From positions 1 to 36,335 of the forward strand of contig JNEM01011310.1 of NCBI GenBank assembly GCA_000697335.1: a DNA stretch of 36,335 bases, given 5' to 3'. The notes beneath the pieces were generated by a model that was not told the origin of the DNA, made no database searches, and saw nothing but the letters and a program-made list of their open reading frames with translations. Both the position numbers and the translations under genes were made by a program. The stretch is from Conidiobolus incongruus B7586 (taxonomy: Eukaryota > Entomophthoromycota > Entomophthoromycetes > Entomophthorales > Conidiobolaceae). Each line of letters starts with the position of its first letter. Position 1 is the stretch's first letter. Positions 35,418 through 36,335 of this stretch are shown piece after piece.

Positions 35418-35833
35418 GAAATATATCATGGACTTGATTTCATCTTGTAAATATTCTTTAAACCTAATCAATTGAAATTATGGGTTTAATTCCAAGAGTA
35501 AAATCTATGAAACCTATTATGATATAAAGAATCTTTTCAAAATAATTTAAACAATGATAAAATATAATTTAAACATTATCAAATATTCAGATGATATAGT
35601 CACCTATATTTTTCAATTTAAATAGTATCCAGTAATTAAATTATAATATACTATTTATTTTTACTCATTTGTTTAATTCTTATTAAGTGAATAAAATGGT
35701 ATCCATTTTAATTCAATAATATCAAACCAAAAATAAAATAAACATCAGATATAAGTATGCAGAATGAATTTTAAAAATATTACCTTGAATTTGAAGTAAT
35801 GGGAAATTTTTTGATTTCTGATTTTTCAAACAT
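35418..35833 (-). pseudogene. Two orphan 5' exons upstream of CAB2 (possible SPT3-like gene fragment)
   Basis: Exon a (35833-35784) encodes MFEKSEIKKFPITSNS plus two bases. After a GT-AG gap, exon b (35463-35418) has a good TAG acceptor and a perfect GTAAGT donor and continues in phase with RFKEYLQDEIKSMIYF. The E-I-x-x-M-x-x-F pattern resembles the first helix of SPT3 (SAGA subunit), but this is only a short match. No following exon exists before the CAB2 ATG at 35353, and none of the acceptors I tried joins it to the CAB2 frame. It may be a truncated gene, an untranslated leader of CAB2 with an upstream frame, or chance. Confidence 0.3.
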
Positions 35834-36335
35834 ATTATTAGTTTGAAATAAATAAATATATACAAAGTTAATAGGAAATTATATATTTTTAATATATATA
35901 TATAATAATTTTTTTTAATTAAAAAATTAACTTTTTAAAATTGGTTGTTTAATTTAATTATATTTAAACTAAATAGTAATCATTAAAAGTTTTTTATTTT
36001 GATATTAATAAAACTTAACTCTAAGCCTTTTAAAATTATTTAAAATTTACAAATAATTTTTAATAATAAAGTATTATCTAAATTAATAATTTATTATTAA
36101 GTAAATTACTTTTAAATTTAAAGAAAAATTATTTAAAACCTGTTAAATTTTAAAAGATTAACTTTAATTATTATTTTTTTTATTGTTAATAAAATAAAAA
36201 AATATATTGAAAAACACCTTTTTATTTTAGTTAAAGAATTATTTAAGCACTTTAATATTAGTTTTACAAGTATTTTATATATATTAAAGTTTAAACTCAA
36301 ATTAATAAATAAAAATATAAAATAAATATCTTATA
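35780..36335 (-). repeat. AT-rich repeat, copy B (inverted relative to copy A; runs off the window)
   Basis: The reverse complement aligns with 24862-25420 over its whole length. Like copy A it ends in a 50-nt candidate first exon with a GT donor. It continues past the window end, so its full size is unknown. Confidence 0.75.

Overview
The window comes from a very AT-rich, intron-bearing nuclear genome, most likely an early-diverging (non-Dikarya) fungus. The evidence is short GT-AG introns (about 50-70 nt, mostly ending TAG), a gene matching the fungal DUF3020 family, and fungal-type ERB1, DPB2, PIF1 and CAB2 genes. A DONSON homologue and a U12-type (AT-AC) intron are also present; both are generally missing from the best-known Dikarya. 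An Entomophthoromycotina or other zygomycete-type lineage would fit, but the species cannot be fixed from this sequence. I rebuilt the multi-exon genes by hand. Each spliced length is divisible by three and each matches its expected family length where a family is known.

Layout. 1-3.9 kb is AT-rich with no gene seen. 4.2-5.1 kb holds an intronless DUF3020-type gene behind a CCAAT/TATA promoter. 5.1-8.1 kb is AT-rich spacer. 8.1-17.7 kb is a compact housekeeping block: ERB1 (-, ribosome biogenesis), DONSON (+, divergent from ERB1, CMG helicase assembly), PIF1 (-, helicase) and DPB2 (-, DNA polymerase epsilon subunit B). Three of these four act in DNA replication. 19.3-28.3 kb is a same-strand array of three aminoacylase-1 (peptidase M20) genes: two intact, intronless and with signal peptides, and a decayed copy between them. 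29.0-34.0 kb has two coiled-coil genes with the same intron phases. The larger carries a C-terminal domain that I tentatively match to ICE1, the scaffold of the little elongation complex. 34.1-35.4 kb is CAB2 (phosphopantothenoylcysteine synthetase, coenzyme A synthesis), whose second intron has U12-type AT-AC signals. 35.4-35.8 kb holds two small orphan exons.

An AT-rich sequence at 24.86-25.42 kb recurs in inverted orientation at 35.78-36.34 kb and runs off the window end. Both copies finish in the same 50-nt candidate first exon.

The points most worth following are the DONSON homologue with a cluster of CDK-type sites beside DPB2, the U12 intron in CAB2, the ICE1-like gene with its short paralogue, and the secreted aminoacylase array, in which one copy has Gln at a zinc-ligand position. 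No rRNA, tRNA, CRISPR array, plasmid origin or virus-like element was recognised.
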